A stretch of 64,000 nt of DNA from Verrucomicrobiota bacterium (GCA_027622555.1 JAQBYJ010000012.1:1-64000), one strand, 5' to 3'; shown: positions 45,443-53,284, numbered from the stretch's first letter. Numbers and translations: made by a program. Notes: generated from the letters alone by a model not told the origin.

Positions 45443-46270
45443 TTAAACTGTTTCTAAGTATGCTTTTTTAATGAGCTCCAAGTATTCGTCCTGATTCATG
45501 GCCCAATATTTATTGGAAAATATTTCCACTTCTTCGTACCCGGAAAATCCTGACGCATTTACCCATGTTCGAATCTGTGGAATATCAATAACGCCTTCAC
45601 CCATCAATCCGCGGTCGTTGAGCATGTCTTCCGGCTGGTCCTTCCAATCGCAAATGTGGAAAGCAAACAAGCGGTTCTTTTCGCCGGCGATCTTGGTTTG
45701 GGCCTCCAGTTGGTCATCCCACCAAACATGGAAAACATCCAACGCTATTCCGAGAAAGGGATGGTCGAGCGTGTCGCAAATGGCATTGGACTGAGCCATA
45801 GTGTTAACCGCGCTTCGGCTGTCAGCATACATGGGGTGGAGCGGCTCAATTCCAAGTTTTACTCCTGCTGCTTCAGCATGAGGAAGTACCGCGGCGATTC
45901 CATCTGTGATTTGCTGACGCGAATCAAATAAAGATTGTCCGGGAGTGGCACCTACAACCAAAACGATTAACGGAGCACCAAGCTCAGCCGCTTCGTCGAT
46001 GATCTGTTTATTCTCATCAATCGCTTTCTGCCGATCTGTCGCATCAAACCCGGTGAAGAATCCTCCGCGAACGTAGGAAACGATATCGAGACCTTCATCA
46101 CGAACCATTTGTCCGGCTGCGGTCATGCCGCCACTGTAAGCTTGGGCTGCATCACGCCAGATGGACATTCCCTTTACACCAGCCGCTGCATATTTACTAG
46201 CCGCGGTTTCCAAGTTCCATGACTTGGTCGTGATGGTGTGAACACAAAGATTATCGAGGCTTACAGACAT
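45443..46270 (-). CDS. Sugar phosphate isomerase/epimerase-like TIM barrel
   Basis: 275 residues of the AP_endonuc_2 fold. Metal-site motifs in order: VKLGIEPLHP (Glu, about 146), LGIALDVFHVWWD (Asp/His, about 180), FAFHICDWK (His, about 208) and YEEVEIFS (Glu, about 248). The presence of all four suggests an active isomerase or epimerase. Its start lies inside the end of the GH88 gene (10-base overlap), so translation is coupled. Likely works on the sugar freed or oxidised by its operon partners. Confidence 0.85.
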   Translation of the reverse strand: MSVSLDNLCVHTITTKSWNLETAASKYAAAGVKGMSIWRDAAQAYSGGMTAAGQMVRDEGLDIVSYVRGGFFTGFDATDRQKAIDENKQIIDEAAELGAPLIVLVVGATPGQSLFDSRQQITDGIAAVLPHAEAAGVKLGIEPLHPMYADSRSAVNTMAQSNAICDTLDHPFLGIALDVFHVWWDDQLEAQTKIAGEKNRLFAFHICDWKDQPEDMLNDRGLMGEGVIDIPQIRTWVNASGFSGYEEVEIFSNKYWAMNQDEYLELIKKAYLETV

Positions 46271-47634
46271 CCGAAAAAGGTGTAGTAAGGTTCGTTGTTG
46301 ATGATGCGCTGAAGATGTAGAGCCGCTTCACGAATATGGTAATCGCCCCACATACTGGATTCTCCACAGGCGATTTTCTGTCCTTCCGGTACGTTGTCCC
46401 AACCGTTTGGCTGGTGGTAAATGGAGTGAAGTAATAATCCCTGATGGTTTTCATCCTCGCTCAAATAAGGTGAGGATAGCAGCGATTGCATGGAAGTCAG
46501 GCCAGCCTGCCAGTAGTGTTTACCATCTTCGGTATCCCTGCCAAGGTAACGGCCTAGACGAAAGAGTCCTTGAACCCCGATAGCCGCGGCGGTGCTATCG
46601 ATGGGCTCCCAATCATTATAAGGATTCGAGACTTCATTTTTGTAATCACCGAGTCGATGGAGATTGGGTGCGCCTCCATCCCAGTAAGGAATTCCATCCG
46701 TAGCGGTGTTCGCGATAAACCAGTCGCAGGTGGCTTTTGCACCTTTCAGACAGATTGCTTTGAAAGCTTCTTTTCCACCGAGCTCAGCAAATGCGGCATC
46801 ATCCAGCGTATCGATATACTCAAGCTCTTCAGCGAAGCCAACCATGGCCCAACTCAATCCGCGCGTCCAAGTGGTGAATCCACTGAAGCCTTGTTGGGCA
46901 TTGGGACAACGGAAGCGGCCGTCATTGGTATTGAAAACCGCTTCGTGTGCAGTGCGACCCCACTCGTCGTAGCTATCGCGTCCTTCGCCATAAAAGATAT
47001 TGTACTTGGCCGTTGAGCTAATGTGTTGAACCGCGCGCTCCAACAAGCTGATCGGCGAATCATTTTCTCCCATCAAAACATGACCGAGCGAGTGAGCCAC
47101 CATAAGAATCCGACAGCTGCGAATGGTATCTACAAATAAACTATGCGGGCCGTTGAACGAGTAAACGTATCCACCACCTTCATGGGTTTTCGACCAGCGA
47201 GAAGCTTGCACCGCACCACTCACCTTCAAAGCGAGTTCACAGAAATCGATATCTCCCTGAGTGCCTTCAATTTTGCCTTCGCGAATCAATCGCAACCAAT
47301 TCCCATAACAGCTCAAGTTGTTGAAACCGTGATCGTGAACACCTACGTGACTCACATGACTGGCCATACGGCCGACCGTGTGCTTCTTGCCAAGTTCCAG
47401 GAATGTCTCATCGCCCGTGGCATCATATTGAAGAAAGGATGACCCATAGACAAATCCTTCGGTCCATTCGGTCCAACCCATCGCGGTATATTTTCCATCT
47501 CTGGTAAATACAGGTGCACCAGAACCGAAGTCGTATTCAGTTTCAATGGAGGCAATTTTTTGACCGGATAATTCCCAGAATCGGGAAAGGGCAGGGCTAA
47601 GATCAGAGGGTGAAAGTGTGGTGTTAATTTTCAT
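46261..47634 (-). CDS. GH88-type unsaturated glucuronyl hydrolase
   Basis: 457 residues with the (alpha/alpha)6-barrel pattern of GH88: WTEGFVYGSSFLQYDATGDE (about 56-75), HDHGFNNLSCYGNWLRL with the Asp matching the family HDxGF motif (about 101-117), FVDTIRSCRILM (second catalytic Asp region) and TTWTRGLSWAMVGFAEE (typical WARGxAWxxYGF). GH88 enzymes hydrate and open the unsaturated uronic acid at the end of oligosaccharides left by polysaccharide lyases (ulvan, glycosaminoglycans and similar). No signal peptide, so probably cytoplasmic. First gene of the operon; a strong hairpin repeat ends 25 bases upstream of its start. Confidence 0.8.
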   Translation of the reverse strand: MKINTTLSPSDLSPALSRFWELSGQKIASIETEYDFGSGAPVFTRDGKYTAMGWTEWTEGFVYGSSFLQYDATGDETFLELGKKHTVGRMASHVSHVGVHDHGFNNLSCYGNWLRLIREGKIEGTQGDIDFCELALKVSGAVQASRWSKTHEGGGYVYSFNGPHSLFVDTIRSCRILMVAHSLGHVLMGENDSPISLLERAVQHISSTAKYNIFYGEGRDSYDEWGRTAHEAVFNTNDGRFRCPNAQQGFSGFTTWTRGLSWAMVGFAEELEYIDTLDDAAFAELGGKEAFKAICLKGAKATCDWFIANTATDGIPYWDGGAPNLHRLGDYKNEVSNPYNDWEPIDSTAAAIGVQGLFRLGRYLGRDTEDGKHYWQAGLTSMQSLLSSPYLSEDENHQGLLLHSIYHQPNGWDNVPEGQKIACGESSMWGDYHIREAALHLQRIINNEPYYTFFGCL

Positions 47635-47658
47635 AGTATTAAAGAAGAGCTATTTGAC

Positions 47659-47732
47659 CTGTAGGAGGGGCTTTATGCCCCGATTGCTTTGTAGCCGTAT
47701 CGAATGATCGGGGCGTAAAGCCCCTCCTACAG
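47659..47732. repeat. TGTAGGAG palindromic repeat upstream of the GH88 operon
   Basis: The left arm starts CTGTAGGAGGGGCTTTATGC and the right arm (47706-47732) ends GCCCCTCCTACAG; the inner stem is of the GGGGC/GCCCC type, with only one or two mismatches in 27 bases. If the operon promoter lies between this repeat and the regulator gene, the hairpin would be in the 5' leader of the GH88 mRNA. Confidence 0.9.
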
Positions 47733-47854
47733 TTTTGATGTGAGCGAGAAGATTGAAAGAAATTCGCATACCGAAATGGACCGGCTTCACATATGACTGG
47801 AACCGTTTGTTTTATACTTAATATCATTTCTTTCAATCTGGTGAATCGTTCATT

Positions 47855-48400
47855 TTAGAAGCGCTTATCCTTCAGCAGATGCACGATCATAATCTGACTA
47901 TCGGCCAACGCCTCGTAAGCGTGTTCCTGAATCGCATCAAACTGGATACTCTCACCCTCGGAAAGCACATGCGCTTCCTGGGGTAGGGTCAGACTAATCG
48001 ATCCTTTTAGCACCCAACAGATTTCGTGATCGTCGTGATGCACTTCGGGTTTTGAAATCTTTGCACCAGACTTGGCATTGCCCAAAATACACTTGGCATT
48101 GCCATATTGGACTGCCTGAAACTGGAATCCGTCAGAATTATAAGACTGCGCCTGTTTCTTATTGGAGAGTGGTGCCTCGGCCAAGGTCAGAATATCGGTG
48201 GCACGCATGCCAAACACGCGGCCAATTTTATAAAGCGTGCTCACCTCAGCCTGAGTCTGATTGCGCTCCAGTTTGGAGATAACTCCCAAGGAGACGCCGC
48301 TCTTCTCTGACAAGTCATTCAAAGTCATACCCGAGCGCTTCCGGATCTCCCGGAGAACACTGAAATCAAACATGGGCATGGATAAAACCTCTGAACTCAT
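47855..48400 (-). CDS. XRE-family regulator with C-terminal cupin domain
   Basis: 181 residues. N-terminal helix-turn-helix (about 10-65; SGMTLNDLSEKSGVSLGVISKLE), then a cupin (about 105-180) with HHDDHEICWVLKGSISLTL and the second motif around EHAYEALAD. This HTH-cupin layout is that of small-molecule-responsive repressors/activators of catabolic operons. It sits upstream of the GH88 operon, transcribed in the same direction with a 220-bp gap, and is the obvious candidate regulator of it; the ligand might be a uronate-derived sugar. A shorter start at residue 8 or 10 is possible. Confidence 0.9.
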   Translation of the reverse strand: MSSEVLSMPMFDFSVLREIRKRSGMTLNDLSEKSGVSLGVISKLERNQTQAEVSTLYKIGRVFGMRATDILTLAEAPLSNKKQAQSYNSDGFQFQAVQYGNAKCILGNAKSGAKISKPEVHHDDHEICWVLKGSISLTLPQEAHVLSEGESIQFDAIQEHAYEALADSQIMIVHLLKDKRF

Positions 48401-48499
48401 GCAATCGAGACAAACTAAAATATTTTCTTTTGCAACTAAATAATGATGATTTTTAACGTCAAAAGAAAACTTCGATCTCGGTCACTAGTAGACAATAAA

Positions 48500-48526
48500 G
48501 TAGCATTAAATCCTACTTTATGCTAC
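48500..48526. promoter_or_regulatory. Putative operator upstream of parD copy 1
   Basis: Inverted repeat GTAGCAT (48500-48506) / ATGCTAC (48520-48526) around TAAATCCTACTTT, 22 bases before parD. The same element lies before parD copy 2 at 50092-50118. ParD-type antitoxins usually repress their own operon through such sites. Confidence 0.6.
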
Positions 48527-48548
48527 ACATTGCGCAAAATACGAAAAA

Positions 48549-48806
48549 ATGCCATCTACAGAAAAACTCAGTATCACAATCCCCTCTCACTATGCGAAGC
48601 TGATTCGGGACAAAGTGAGTTCGGGGACTTATACCTCCAACAGCGAAGTTATTCGTGAAGCATTGCGGGTTTGGGAAAGCCAAAATGAAGTAAAACAAAC
48701 TCGACTTGACGTTTTGAAACAAGCCATAGGCGAATCTTTGAACGATCCTCGTCCTTCGATTTCTGCAAAGAAAGTATTTGAAGATCTGGAGAGTGGACTG
48801 ACTTAG
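48549..48806 (+). CDS. parD: ParD-like antitoxin, copy 1 (orphan)
   Basis: 85 residues: an N-terminal ribbon-helix-helix (LSITIPSHYAKLIRDKV, TSNSEVIREALRVWE) for DNA binding and a C-terminal toxin-binding tail (PRPSISAKKVFEDLESGL). It differs from copy 2 (50141) at ten of 85 positions. The downstream toxin gene is cut to 15 codons, so this copy makes an antitoxin without its own toxin; it might still neutralise the toxin of copy 2 or a plasmid-borne relative. A full operator precedes it. Confidence 0.92.
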   Translation: MPSTEKLSITIPSHYAKLIRDKVSSGTYTSNSEVIREALRVWESQNEVKQTRLDVLKQAIGESLNDPRPSISAKKVFEDLESGLT

Positions 48807-48808
48807 AA

Positions 48809-48856
48809 ATGGCTGTTTCCTTCAGGCCTATTGCTCTCGCAGACCTTCGAGAGTAA
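48809..48856 (+). pseudogene. Truncated parE toxin remnant
   Basis: The reading frame starts like the intact toxin at 50401 (MAVSFRPIALADLRE against MAVSFRPIALEDLRQ) but stops after 15 codons at TAA 48854-48856. The 137-base repeat begins at the very next base. The remaining 83 or so codons are absent, so the toxin has been deleted by whatever event joined this point to the repeat. Confidence 0.9.
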
Positions 48857-48993
48857 GCCGACAGGGTCAATAGTCAATTGTCAAGTTCCTCAAACGTTGG
48901 ACTAGAATGCAACCCGGTTTGAGGCTGAAGGTTTACGTCAAGGGGTGATAGTAAGAATATTGATAACTGACTCCTGACCCTGATAGTTCTCCC
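48857..48993. repeat. 137-bp direct repeat, copy 1
   Basis: From GCCGACAGGGTCAAT to GTTCTCCC this stretch matches 49919-50055 with about eight mismatches by eye. It directly follows the truncated toxin. It contains TCAATTGTCAAGTTCCTCAA and a GTTTACGTCAAGGGGTGATA core, no gene, and may be a small non-autonomous mobile or recombination element. Confidence 0.88.
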
Positions 48994-49028
48994 CTGACCC
49001 TGATAGTTCTCCCCTGATAGTTCTCCCC
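48973..49028. repeat. Short tandem repeat (20-bp unit, about 2.8 copies)
   Basis: The unit CCTGACCCTGATAGTTCTCC occurs at 48973-48992 and 48993-49012, followed by a shortened unit CCTGATAGTTCTCCCC at 49013-49028. It starts within the end of the 137-bp repeat; copy 2 of that repeat has only one unit, so the tandem growth is local. The following bases up to 49232 hold no gene that I can support. Confidence 0.85.
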
Positions 49029-49232
49029 AATAATTATGGTTATTCTGCATACTGATAGAAAATAACTAACCAAGGAAGTGCTCGAAAGGGCCTACCGAGA
49101 ATCAAACCCCAGTGGCTAATTATGCACTGGCACCCAGTTTAGAGGCGGATTTATTCGATATCGACCTGATCCATCTCTGTCAGTCCAACCATGATGGGTC
49201 ATTGCTTCCGTTTGACGGGTTCAAAAACATCG

Positions 49233-49520
49233 TCAGACCACCTCGTAGCGTTCTACGTGAATATCGTCAGCACGCTGCTTCGCATGCCAAATATCGAAAT
49301 TCATTTGCATGCGTAGCCAAGTCTCGGCTGTGCCGCCAAAAGCCTTTTCAAGACGGATTGCCATTTCAGGCGATATCCCCGCTTTTTCGTTAACGATATT
49401 GCTCAGTGCCTGACGAGACACACCAAGAACACTGGCCCCGTCTGTAACGTTCAGTCCCAACGCTTCAAGACACTCGTGCTTAACGAGTGAGCCGGGATGT
49501 GGTGGATTATACATATTCAT
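49233..49520 (-). CDS. higA: HigA-type antitoxin
   Basis: 95 residues of the HigA/VapI XRE group: [20 protein letters not shown] at the N-terminus, then helix-turn-helix [19 protein letters not shown] (about 25-43) and the typical [23 protein letters not shown]. Neutralises the toxin and represses the pair. It follows the toxin gene by 27 bp on the minus strand, the usual higB-higA order. Confidence 0.93.
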   Translation of the reverse strand: MNMYNPPHPGSLVKHECLEALGLNVTDGASVLGVSRQALSNIVNEKAGISPEMAIRLEKAFGGTAETWLRMQMNFDIWHAKQRADDIHVERYEVV

Positions 49521-49547
49521 ATCTTTATCTTCCTTTCATAGTCTTCT

Positions 49548-49826
49548 CTAATGATAATCTATCAATTCGACGTCGTAAGCGTCGCCATCTTCAAAGCGAA
49601 AAATGATTCGCCAATTTCCTGAAACACTTATTGACCAAAAGCCTTTTAAATTACCTTTCAAGGAGTGTAGCCTAAACCCTGGCAAGTTAAGGGCGTTAAC
49701 CTCTTCAGAAGCATCGAGGATCAAAAGAATTCTTCCAATTTTTGGAACATAATCAGCATTTAGCCCGCGCGTAGTTCCCTGTTCGTAGAACTGCTTTAAG
49801 CCGCGATGCTTGAAACTCATTATCAT
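49548..49826 (-). CDS. higB: HigB/RelE-type toxin
   Basis: 92 residues from the ATG at 49826 (MIMSFKHRGLKQFYE), matching the family length; the frame is open seven codons further up. The motifs SFKHRGLKQFYEQGTTRGL, LHSLKGNLKGFWSISVSGNWRIIFRF and DVELIDYH are characteristic of HigB ribosome-dependent mRNA interferases. It is divergent from nothing close by; a palindrome 32 bases upstream (49858-49871) probably is the operator. Inserted between the two copies of the parDE-associated repeat. Confidence 0.92.
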   Translation of the reverse strand: MIMSFKHRGLKQFYEQGTTRGLNADYVPKIGRILLILDASEEVNALNLPGFRLHSLKGNLKGFWSISVSGNWRIIFRFEDGDAYDVELIDYH

Positions 49827-49857
49827 TTTTAGATGATTACACAGCATTCGGCGTCAC

Positions 49858-49871
49858 GTGTCAAGTGACAC
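49858..49871. promoter_or_regulatory. Putative higBA operator
   Basis: GTGTCAAGTGACAC is a perfect palindrome (GTGTCA-AG-TGACAC) 32 bases upstream of higB, at the expected place for HigA autorepression. On the minus strand it overlaps a possible -35 element TTGACA. Confidence 0.55.
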
Positions 49872-49918
49872 TTATCACAGGAGGTTGAAAGGCAAAGGGT
49901 GGAGCCGGCAGGGTCGGA

Positions 49919-50055
49919 GCCGGCAGGGTCAATGATCAATTGTCAAGTTCCTCAAACGTTGTACTAGAATGCAACCCGGTTTGAGGCTGAAGGTTTACGT
50001 CAAGGGGTGATAGTAAGAATATAGATAACTGACTCCTGACCTTGTTAGCTCTCCC
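49919..50055. repeat. 137-bp direct repeat, copy 2
   Basis: Second copy of the element at 48857-48993. It is preceded by an extra partial unit (GGAGCCGGCAGGGTC occurs twice in tandem at 49911-49930) and ends 37 bases before the operator of parD copy 2. No copy is seen before parD copy 1 or after the intact parE. Confidence 0.88.
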
Positions 50056-50091
50056 ATGAATGAGCGATCTAGCGCAGCCACGATCATTAAT

Positions 50092-50118
50092 GTGGCATAA
50101 AATCCTACTTTATGCTAC
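50092..50118. promoter_or_regulatory. Putative operator upstream of parD copy 2
   Basis: GTGGCATAAA (50092-50101) faces TTTATGCTAC (50109-50118) around ATCCTAC, with one mismatch in ten pairs. It shares the right half and centre with the element at 48500-48526, so each ParD copy may bind both sites. Confidence 0.65.
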
Positions 50119-50140
50119 TTACTGAGCGAAATAGGAAAAA

Positions 50141-50398
50141 ATGCCATCTACAGAAAAACTCAGTATTACCATCCCCTCTCATTATGCGAAGCTGGTTCGG
50201 GACAAAGTGAAGACAGGAACTTATTCCTCCAACAGCGAAGTAATTCGCGAAGCACTGCGGGTTTGGGAGACCCAAAATGACGTAAAACAAACTCGCCTTG
50301 ACGTATTGAAACGAGCCATTGGTGAATCTTTGAATGATCCCCGGCCGTCAATCCCTGCGGAGAAAGTATTTGAAAATCTGGAAAGTGGACTGACTTAG
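50141..50398 (+). CDS. parD: ParD-like antitoxin, copy 2
   Basis: 85 residues, ribbon-helix-helix type, 88 per cent identical to copy 1 by direct comparison. Substitutions fall in the middle (SS to KT at residues 24-25) and in the toxin-binding tail (SISAKKVFED to SIPAEKVFEN), which could alter partner specificity. Its stop codon is two bases before the parE start, the normal tight coupling of a parDE operon. Confidence 0.93.
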   Translation: MPSTEKLSITIPSHYAKLVRDKVKTGTYSSNSEVIREALRVWETQNDVKQTRLDVLKRAIGESLNDPRPSIPAEKVFENLESGLT

Positions 50399-50400
50399 AA

Positions 50401-50697
50401 ATGGCCGTTTCCTTCAGGCCTATTGCTCTCGAAGACCTGCGACAGATCCGAGATTATATCGCGGAAGACAATGTGGATGTCGCACGCCGATTCATAGCCT
50501 CCCTTCGTGATCATTGCCAAAAACTTGATCAAGCTCCGCTTATCGGTCGTGCAAGGAATGAATTGGCTGAAGGAATACGCAGCCTTCCATTCGGCCATTA
50601 CCTTATTTTCTACAGAGTCTTAAACACGGGGAAACCTGAGATCGTCCGTGTGCTACATGGAGCAAGAGATCTGGAGGCGCTTTTTGACGAAACTTAA
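50401..50697 (+). CDS. parE: ParE/RelE-superfamily toxin
   Basis: 98 residues. FRPIALEDLRQIRDYIAEDN at the N-terminus, GRARNELAEGIRSLPFGHYL in the centre and YRVLNTGKPEIVRVLHGARD at the C-terminus are typical of ParE toxins, which usually poison DNA gyrase; some relatives act as RNases. It appears intact, unlike the remnant at 48809. Paired with the ParD at 50141. Confidence 0.92.
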   Translation: MAVSFRPIALEDLRQIRDYIAEDNVDVARRFIASLRDHCQKLDQAPLIGRARNELAEGIRSLPFGHYLIFYRVLNTGKPEIVRVLHGARDLEALFDET

Positions 50698-51040
50698 ATC
50701 CGGCCAAACCAACGCGAGGATTACTCGTCTGGATGAGCGGGTCGTCCGCAAGTGAATGATAGGCCTGTCGGATCATGTCCTGGTATATCCGAAGCTGGAC
50801 CGAACCTGACGGTCGCGCGCGTGGTTCAGGATTGCCTCAAGGTCGCTTTCAGCCGGAGCTGTAAGTTAAATCGTCAAGTCTTGGTGAGCTCGCTCCCGAT
50901 TCGTAAATCCTTGGTAGAGGAAACTAATGGTGTCGGTATCGAGCAAATTTGAGCCATGTTTGGCGACAGGCAAAATACACGGTCGCGAGCAAGCTTGCTT
51001 ACAGGCTCGATACGAACTCTTATCCTAATAATGAAGGCCT
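50698..51040. other. Intergenic gap with a decayed half repeat
   Basis: No gene is supported in these 343 bases. At 50982-51003 the minus strand reads TGTAAGCAAGCTTGCTCGCG then AC, close to the outer arm of the repeat copy at 4144 (TGTAGGAGCAAACTTGTTCG then CGAC), so it is a diverged single arm of that family. The region lies between the parDE operon and the convergent DUF1080 gene. Confidence 0.55.
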
Positions 51041-52120
51041 TTACAGCTCTTCGATCCAGATATTGCGGAACTGGATGCGATTGCTGTGATCCTGCAGCAT
51101 AATGGGTCCAGGCTCTTGAGGTGGTAAATTCGTTCTGTTGGCTTCCAAGTGCTGAGTCGCGTGGAAAAGCTCCTGGTCGTTGTGAATGAGAACCCCGTTG
51201 TGCCGCACGGTAATGTGAGGACGTTTCACCAACTCACCATCCTTATAACGCGCTGCCTTATATTCCACATCGTAGGTTTGCCACTGGAGGGGAGGGCGTG
51301 CGGCATTTACTTTGGGTGCTACCAAGCGATACAATCCGCCGCATTCATTCCAGTAACCACCAAGGCCATAGCTGTTTAGAATCTGAACCTCGAAAGCTAT
51401 GCCCGTATCACTGCCCTGAAAGAATAAGCCGCTATTGCCACGTCCCTGACCGGATTTTCCGGGTTCGACGGGATAGCGAAACTCCATGTGGTATCGCACG
51501 TCCTTGAAGGTGTCCTTGGTCATGATGGCACCACCGACAGGCGGCTTGGCGTTTTTGTGTGCCGCGCTGGGATTTATTTCCATGTAACCCTCTTCGGTTA
51601 AAGTCCAGGTCATGGGGCGGCCATCGGGGTGAACCCAAGCATCGAAGTTGGATCCATCAAAGAGCACTTTTGCTCCCTCCGGCGCCCTTTGCCCCAAGGT
51701 CGGAGATTCCAGTTCAACGCGTTTCAACAGAAACTTGGCCACCATTCCATAAACAGTGCCATGGCCGTGAAGGCCTCTTTCATCGACCTCAAAAACCCAC
51801 CCGTCTTTTCCGAAGCTGATGACCTCTTCAAACAAGAGCGCACCCGTGGCTTGGTAGTAGGGATCTGCCCGTCGGTCGAGATTCTGGACGAACTTCACAT
51901 CGTAGACTCCGATATCGACGTTGATAACCTGTGCTGAAAGCGTCGGATTAATTTGCTGATAAGACTTGTCCGGAGCCTCATACCATTCGCCTACATAGTT
52001 TCCCATGAGTTTGAGGTCGGCTTCGGCAATCTCTGTCCAGTCTGCGCTCGCGATAGTGGCGTTTGCTCCGGCCAAAAAGAGCCAAGCACTTAAGAGTTTG
52101 GGAATCGTGTTGTTTACCAT
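51041..52120 (-). CDS. Secreted DUF1080-domain protein (3-keto-glycoside hydrolase-like)
   Basis: 359 residues. Sec signal peptide at 1-26 (AWLFLAGANATIASA). Residues about 27-140 form an N-terminal region without a family I recognise (IDVGVYDVKFVQNLDRR-like beta strands). The C-terminal DUF1080 domain (about 145-359) has AKVLFDGSNFDAWVHPDGRP, RGNSGLFFQGSD and GPIMLQDHSNRIQFRNIWI, its hallmark ending. Probably acts in the periplasm on oxidised glycosides. It is monocistronic and divergent from the dehydrogenase at 52260. Confidence 0.88.
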   Translation of the reverse strand: MVNNTIPKLLSAWLFLAGANATIASADWTEIAEADLKLMGNYVGEWYEAPDKSYQQINPTLSAQVINVDIGVYDVKFVQNLDRRADPYYQATGALLFEEVISFGKDGWVFEVDERGLHGHGTVYGMVAKFLLKRVELESPTLGQRAPEGAKVLFDGSNFDAWVHPDGRPMTWTLTEEGYMEINPSAAHKNAKPPVGGAIMTKDTFKDVRYHMEFRYPVEPGKSGQGRGNSGLFFQGSDTGIAFEVQILNSYGLGGYWNECGGLYRLVAPKVNAARPPLQWQTYDVEYKAARYKDGELVKRPHITVRHNGVLIHNDQELFHATQHLEANRTNLPPQEPGPIMLQDHSNRIQFRNIWIEEL

Positions 52121-52259
52121 AATAAATTGCTTGAGATTATGAGGCGGAAGCTAGCGCGACAGCCGCCGAAAACCAAGTTCTTTTGCCGAGGTTGCTAAAT
52201 CTTCCTAATACTTCTGCTATTCGCTTGAAAGGATTCAAGTGAAACCTCTGATTGCTACT

Positions 52260-53249
52260 ATGAAGGTCGCCGTTTTCAGCACCCGCAAGTATGATCAGAA
52301 GTACTTCGACCAAGCCAATGCGTCCACAGGCCACGAGCTTGTTTACTACGAAAATCTCTTGCGAGAGGAAACAGCTCAACTGGCCACCGATTGCGAATGC
52401 GTCTGCGCGTTCGTGAATGATAAACTGAACCGCAATACCCTCGCTCTGTTGGCTCGAGGGGAAACCCGACTCGTCGCCATGCGTTGCGCTGGCTACAATA
52501 ATGTGGATCTTGAAGCAGCCCGCGAATTTGGAATTACACTGGTTCGAGTCCCTGCTTATTCGCCCCATGCGGTTTCAGAGCACGTCATTGCGATTCTTAT
52601 GGCACTCTATCGGACAACCCATCGCTCGCACAACCGGGTTAGGGAAGGAAACTTCTCCCTCGAAGGTATGGTGGGGCATGAAGTATTCGGAAAAACCGTC
52701 GGCGTAATCGGCACCGGAAAGATCGGATCCCTTGTTGCCAAACTATTTCTCGGCTTCGGGTGCAAGGTCTACGCTTTCGACACGTATAAGAGTGATGAGT
52801 TGATCAGCTGGGGTATCCAATATGAAGACCCCGATTCTCTGTGGTCGACCTGCGATATTATTTCGCTTCACTGCCCATTGCTTCCAGCCACCAAACACCT
52901 GATCAACGATGAAACGCTTTCGAAAATGAAACAGGGAGTAACCATCATCAACACGAGCCGCGGAGCCTTAATTGATACAGCCGCCGCATTTCGCGCGCTC
53001 AAGTCTGGCAAACTCGGCTACTTCGGCATCGATGTTTATGAAGAGGAGGACAACCTGTTTTTCGAAGATCTTTCCTCCGAAATTGTCCAGGATGACCTTT
53101 TCATGCGTCTGACCACATTTCCGAATGTTTTCATAACCGGTCACCAAGCCTTTTTTACCGATACCGCACTTCGAAATATCGCAGATACGACCCTGTCGAA
53201 TATAACCGAATTCGAAACAACCGGGACCTGCACCAACCTTGTTTCCTAG
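52260..53249 (+). CDS. ldhA: D-lactate dehydrogenase-type 2-hydroxyacid dehydrogenase
   Basis: 329 residues from the ATG at 52260 (a GTG at 52239 is less likely). Family features: catalytic Arg in MRCAGYNNVDLEAA, NAD-binding GKTVGVIGTGKIGSLVAKLF (about 145-164), ISLHCPLLPATKHLIND, NTSRGALIDT and the Glu/His pair in YEEEDNLFFED and GHQAFFT. YEEEDNLFFED is a signature of fermentative LdhA reducing pyruvate to D-lactate. Monocistronic. Confidence 0.92.
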   Translation: MKVAVFSTRKYDQKYFDQANASTGHELVYYENLLREETAQLATDCECVCAFVNDKLNRNTLALLARGETRLVAMRCAGYNNVDLEAAREFGITLVRVPAYSPHAVSEHVIAILMALYRTTHRSHNRVREGNFSLEGMVGHEVFGKTVGVIGTGKIGSLVAKLFLGFGCKVYAFDTYKSDELISWGIQYEDPDSLWSTCDIISLHCPLLPATKHLINDETLSKMKQGVTIINTSRGALIDTAAAFRALKSGKLGYFGIDVYEEEDNLFFEDLSSEIVQDDLFMRLTTFPNVFITGHQAFFTDTALRNIADTTLSNITEFETTGTCTNLVS

Positions 53250-53284
53250 CTAAACGAGTGTTTTTAATAAAAATACCCCAACCA

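Noticed and set aside
48973-49028. Possible CRISPR-like array
   Set aside because: The 20-bp units are directly adjacent with no spacers, and the third is shortened; this is a simple tandem repeat. No cas genes are present.
49112-49393. 93-codon frame between the repeat and higA
   Set aside because: No recognisable domain, it runs antisense into higA and lacks a ribosome site. The first 120 bases might be a remnant of a lost gene, but nothing supports a specific call.
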